Source: Verrucomicrobiota bacterium | GTDB taxonomy: Bacteria; Verrucomicrobiota; Verrucomicrobiia; Opitutales; Opitutaceae | Assembly: GCA_003694825.1 (NCBI GenBank) | Contig: RFJS01000102.1 | Span: 1 to 8,869 of the forward strand | Length of the DNA: 8,869 nucleotides | Direction: 5' to 3' | Part shown: one piece after another, positions 8,031 to 8,869 of the stretch | How the letters are laid out: the number at the start of each line of letters is the position of its first letter | Position numbering within the stretch: position 1 is the stretch's first letter | Notes under the pieces: generated by a model | What the model saw: the letters and a program-made list of their open reading frames with translations, nothing else | The model's database searches: none | Told to the model about the DNA's origin: nothing | Made by a program: the position numbers and the translations under genes

Positions 8031-8740
8031 GAGATGAAGAGTCTGAAGTTGGCGGTTTCGTGGCGGGCCGAGGCGATGTCCCACCAGGGGTTGAATGTGC
8101 CGAGATCCTCGATACGCTTTTGGGCGGCCCGAGCGATCAGCGCCGGGGCGCAGGCGAGGGCGTCGGCGAGGAGGGTGTGGACGGCGTTCTGGCCGAGCCG
8201 CAGGAGTTTCACGGCAGCCGAGGCGAAGGCTGCTGCGGCGGCGTAGACGATGCCGGCGAGGGTGGCCTCGAGCGGCGCGCCGAGCGTGCGACCTTCGATG
8301 GCGGCGACGATGGCGGAGGGGCGGGGCCAGTTTTCGGCAGTCGCGCGGCGGTTGAATTCGGCGGCGAGGCCTCCATGGAGGCGGGAGGCGAGATCGGCGC
8401 GCTGGCTGCCAATGGCGAGACAGGCGCGGCGGACTTCGGCTGTTCCGCGCATCGCGGCGCCGAGGTGGGAGAGGTGGTGGAGCCTCGGCCAGTCGATCGG
8501 TGTGTCTGCCGCCTCCCAGGCGAGCCTCGCGAGTGGCAGGTCGGTGTCGGCAAGCGGCGGCAGGGCGTGATCGAGGAGAAATGTGCGCAGGGCGGCGAGA
8601 TCGGTGACCGTTCCCGCCTCGAGAAGGCCTTCGAGTCCGAAGGAGTGCGCGTAGGTGCCGGTCGGGTAGAAGGAGTCCGCGGTCTGGAGGAAGGCCCCGA
8701 CCCATCGGGCGGCGTCAGCCATGGACGTGGTCGTGGGCAT
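8027..8740 (-). CDS. ureF: Urease accessory protein UreF
   Basis: All-helical partner that bridges UreD and UreG in the urease maturation complex; 237 residues from the ATG at 8740. Family hallmarks are [16 protein letters not shown] (23-38), equivalent to the common S.FP.G.Y.HS.GLE, the segment [13 protein letters not shown] near 183-195, and the C-terminal [11 protein letters not shown]. The UreF C-terminus is known to contact UreD. A second in-frame ATG at 8722 (MADAARWVG) would shorten the overlap with the end of ureE from 26 to 8 bp and may be the true start; neither has a visible Shine-Dalgarno sequence. The stop is coupled to ureG by a 4-bp overlap. Conserved Pro is followed by Thr rather than the more usual Ser in PTG, a minor variant. 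Confidence 0.95.
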   Translation of the reverse strand: MPTTTSMADAARWVGAFLQTADSFYPTGTYAHSFGLEGLLEAGTVTDLAALRTFLLDHALPPLADTDLPLARLAWEAADTPIDWPRLHHLSHLGAAMRGTAEVRRACLAIGSQRADLASRLHGGLAAEFNRRATAENWPRPSAIVAAIEGRTLGAPLEATLAGIVYAAAAAFASAAVKLLRLGQNAVHTLLADALACAPALIARAAQKRIEDLGTFNPWWDIASARHETANFRLFIS

Positions 8741-8869
8741 GGCGGCGGCTGTGCGCCGCTGGTCGGATGAAGGGGTGGGCCGCGTCTTCGGCGTGGCCGT
8801 GGGTGTGGCCGACCACGGCGGCGAAGCGGTGGGGCTCGAAGACGGCCTCGTCGTTTGTATAGGGCCGGC
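8715..8869 (-). CDS. ureE: C-terminal part of urease nickel chaperone UreE, truncated by window edge
   Basis: The last 50 codons of a gene entering from the right edge. The reading frame (8867 down to TGA 8717-8715) gives RPYTNDEAVFEPHRFAAVV and then a His-rich tail with [19 protein letters not shown] and ten histidines in total. UreE proteins carry such a nickel-binding tail after an AxFxPE-like segment, which corresponds to EAVFEP here. The position directly before ureF, with overlapping ends, is the canonical ureE-ureF-ureG order. The body of the protein is not visible, so identification rests on the tail and the context; a different His-rich metallochaperone is less likely. Confidence 0.8.
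   Translation of the reverse strand, partial: RPYTNDEAVFEPHRFAAVVGHTHGHAEDAAHPFIRPAAHSRRHAHDHVHG

Noticed and set aside
1..8869. CRISPR arrays, tRNA/rRNA genes, insertion sequences or attachment sites
   Set aside because: I saw no spaced direct repeats, no transposase-like frames, no terminal inverted repeats and no RNA-gene sequence; nearly all bases are explained by the ten minus-strand genes.

Overview
The window is a high-GC bacterial fragment in which every gene I can support reads on the minus strand, so gene order runs from the right end to the left end. It looks like one long nitrogen-salvage operon, or two abutting operons. The order is 'ureE, ureF, ureG, ureD, then an NMT1-type substrate-binding protein, its permease and its ATPase, then two paralogous DUF1989 proteins (urea amidolyase-associated proteins 1 and 2), then the N-terminal part of a biotin-dependent urea/guanidine carboxylase that runs off the left end. 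I cannot place the organism firmly. The UreF variant ([15 protein letters not shown]), the His-rich UreE tail and the ureEFGD order suggest a verrucomicrobial (Opitutaceae-like) or proteobacterial source, but that is a guess from memory.

Right part (6535-8869): urease nickel-insertion chaperones. UreE delivers nickel, and UreF, UreG and UreD form the GTP-driven maturation complex. UreF/UreG and UreG/UreD are joined by 4-bp ATGA stop/start overlaps. The structural genes ureABC are not in the window and would be expected beyond the right edge.

Middle part (3007-6534): a 100-bp gap with a candidate structured RNA leader, then a NitT/TauT-family ABC importer. The permease carries an unusual insert of about 150 residues after its first membrane helix, and a very strong GC hairpin sits just before its start.

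Left part (1-2960): two DUF1989 proteins and the carboxylase. Published work on such clusters shows that many so-called urea carboxylases are guanidine carboxylases and that the two DUF1989 proteins together act as carboxyguanidine deiminase (CgdAB), producing allophanate. A urease operon next to this module makes a redundant urea-only role less likely. My working model is that guanidine, or a related compound, is imported and broken down through allophanate, while urea is handled by urease. Allophanate hydrolase would be expected beyond the left edge. The carboxyltransferase residues that separate urea from guanidine carboxylases also lie outside the window, so the substrate remains an inference.
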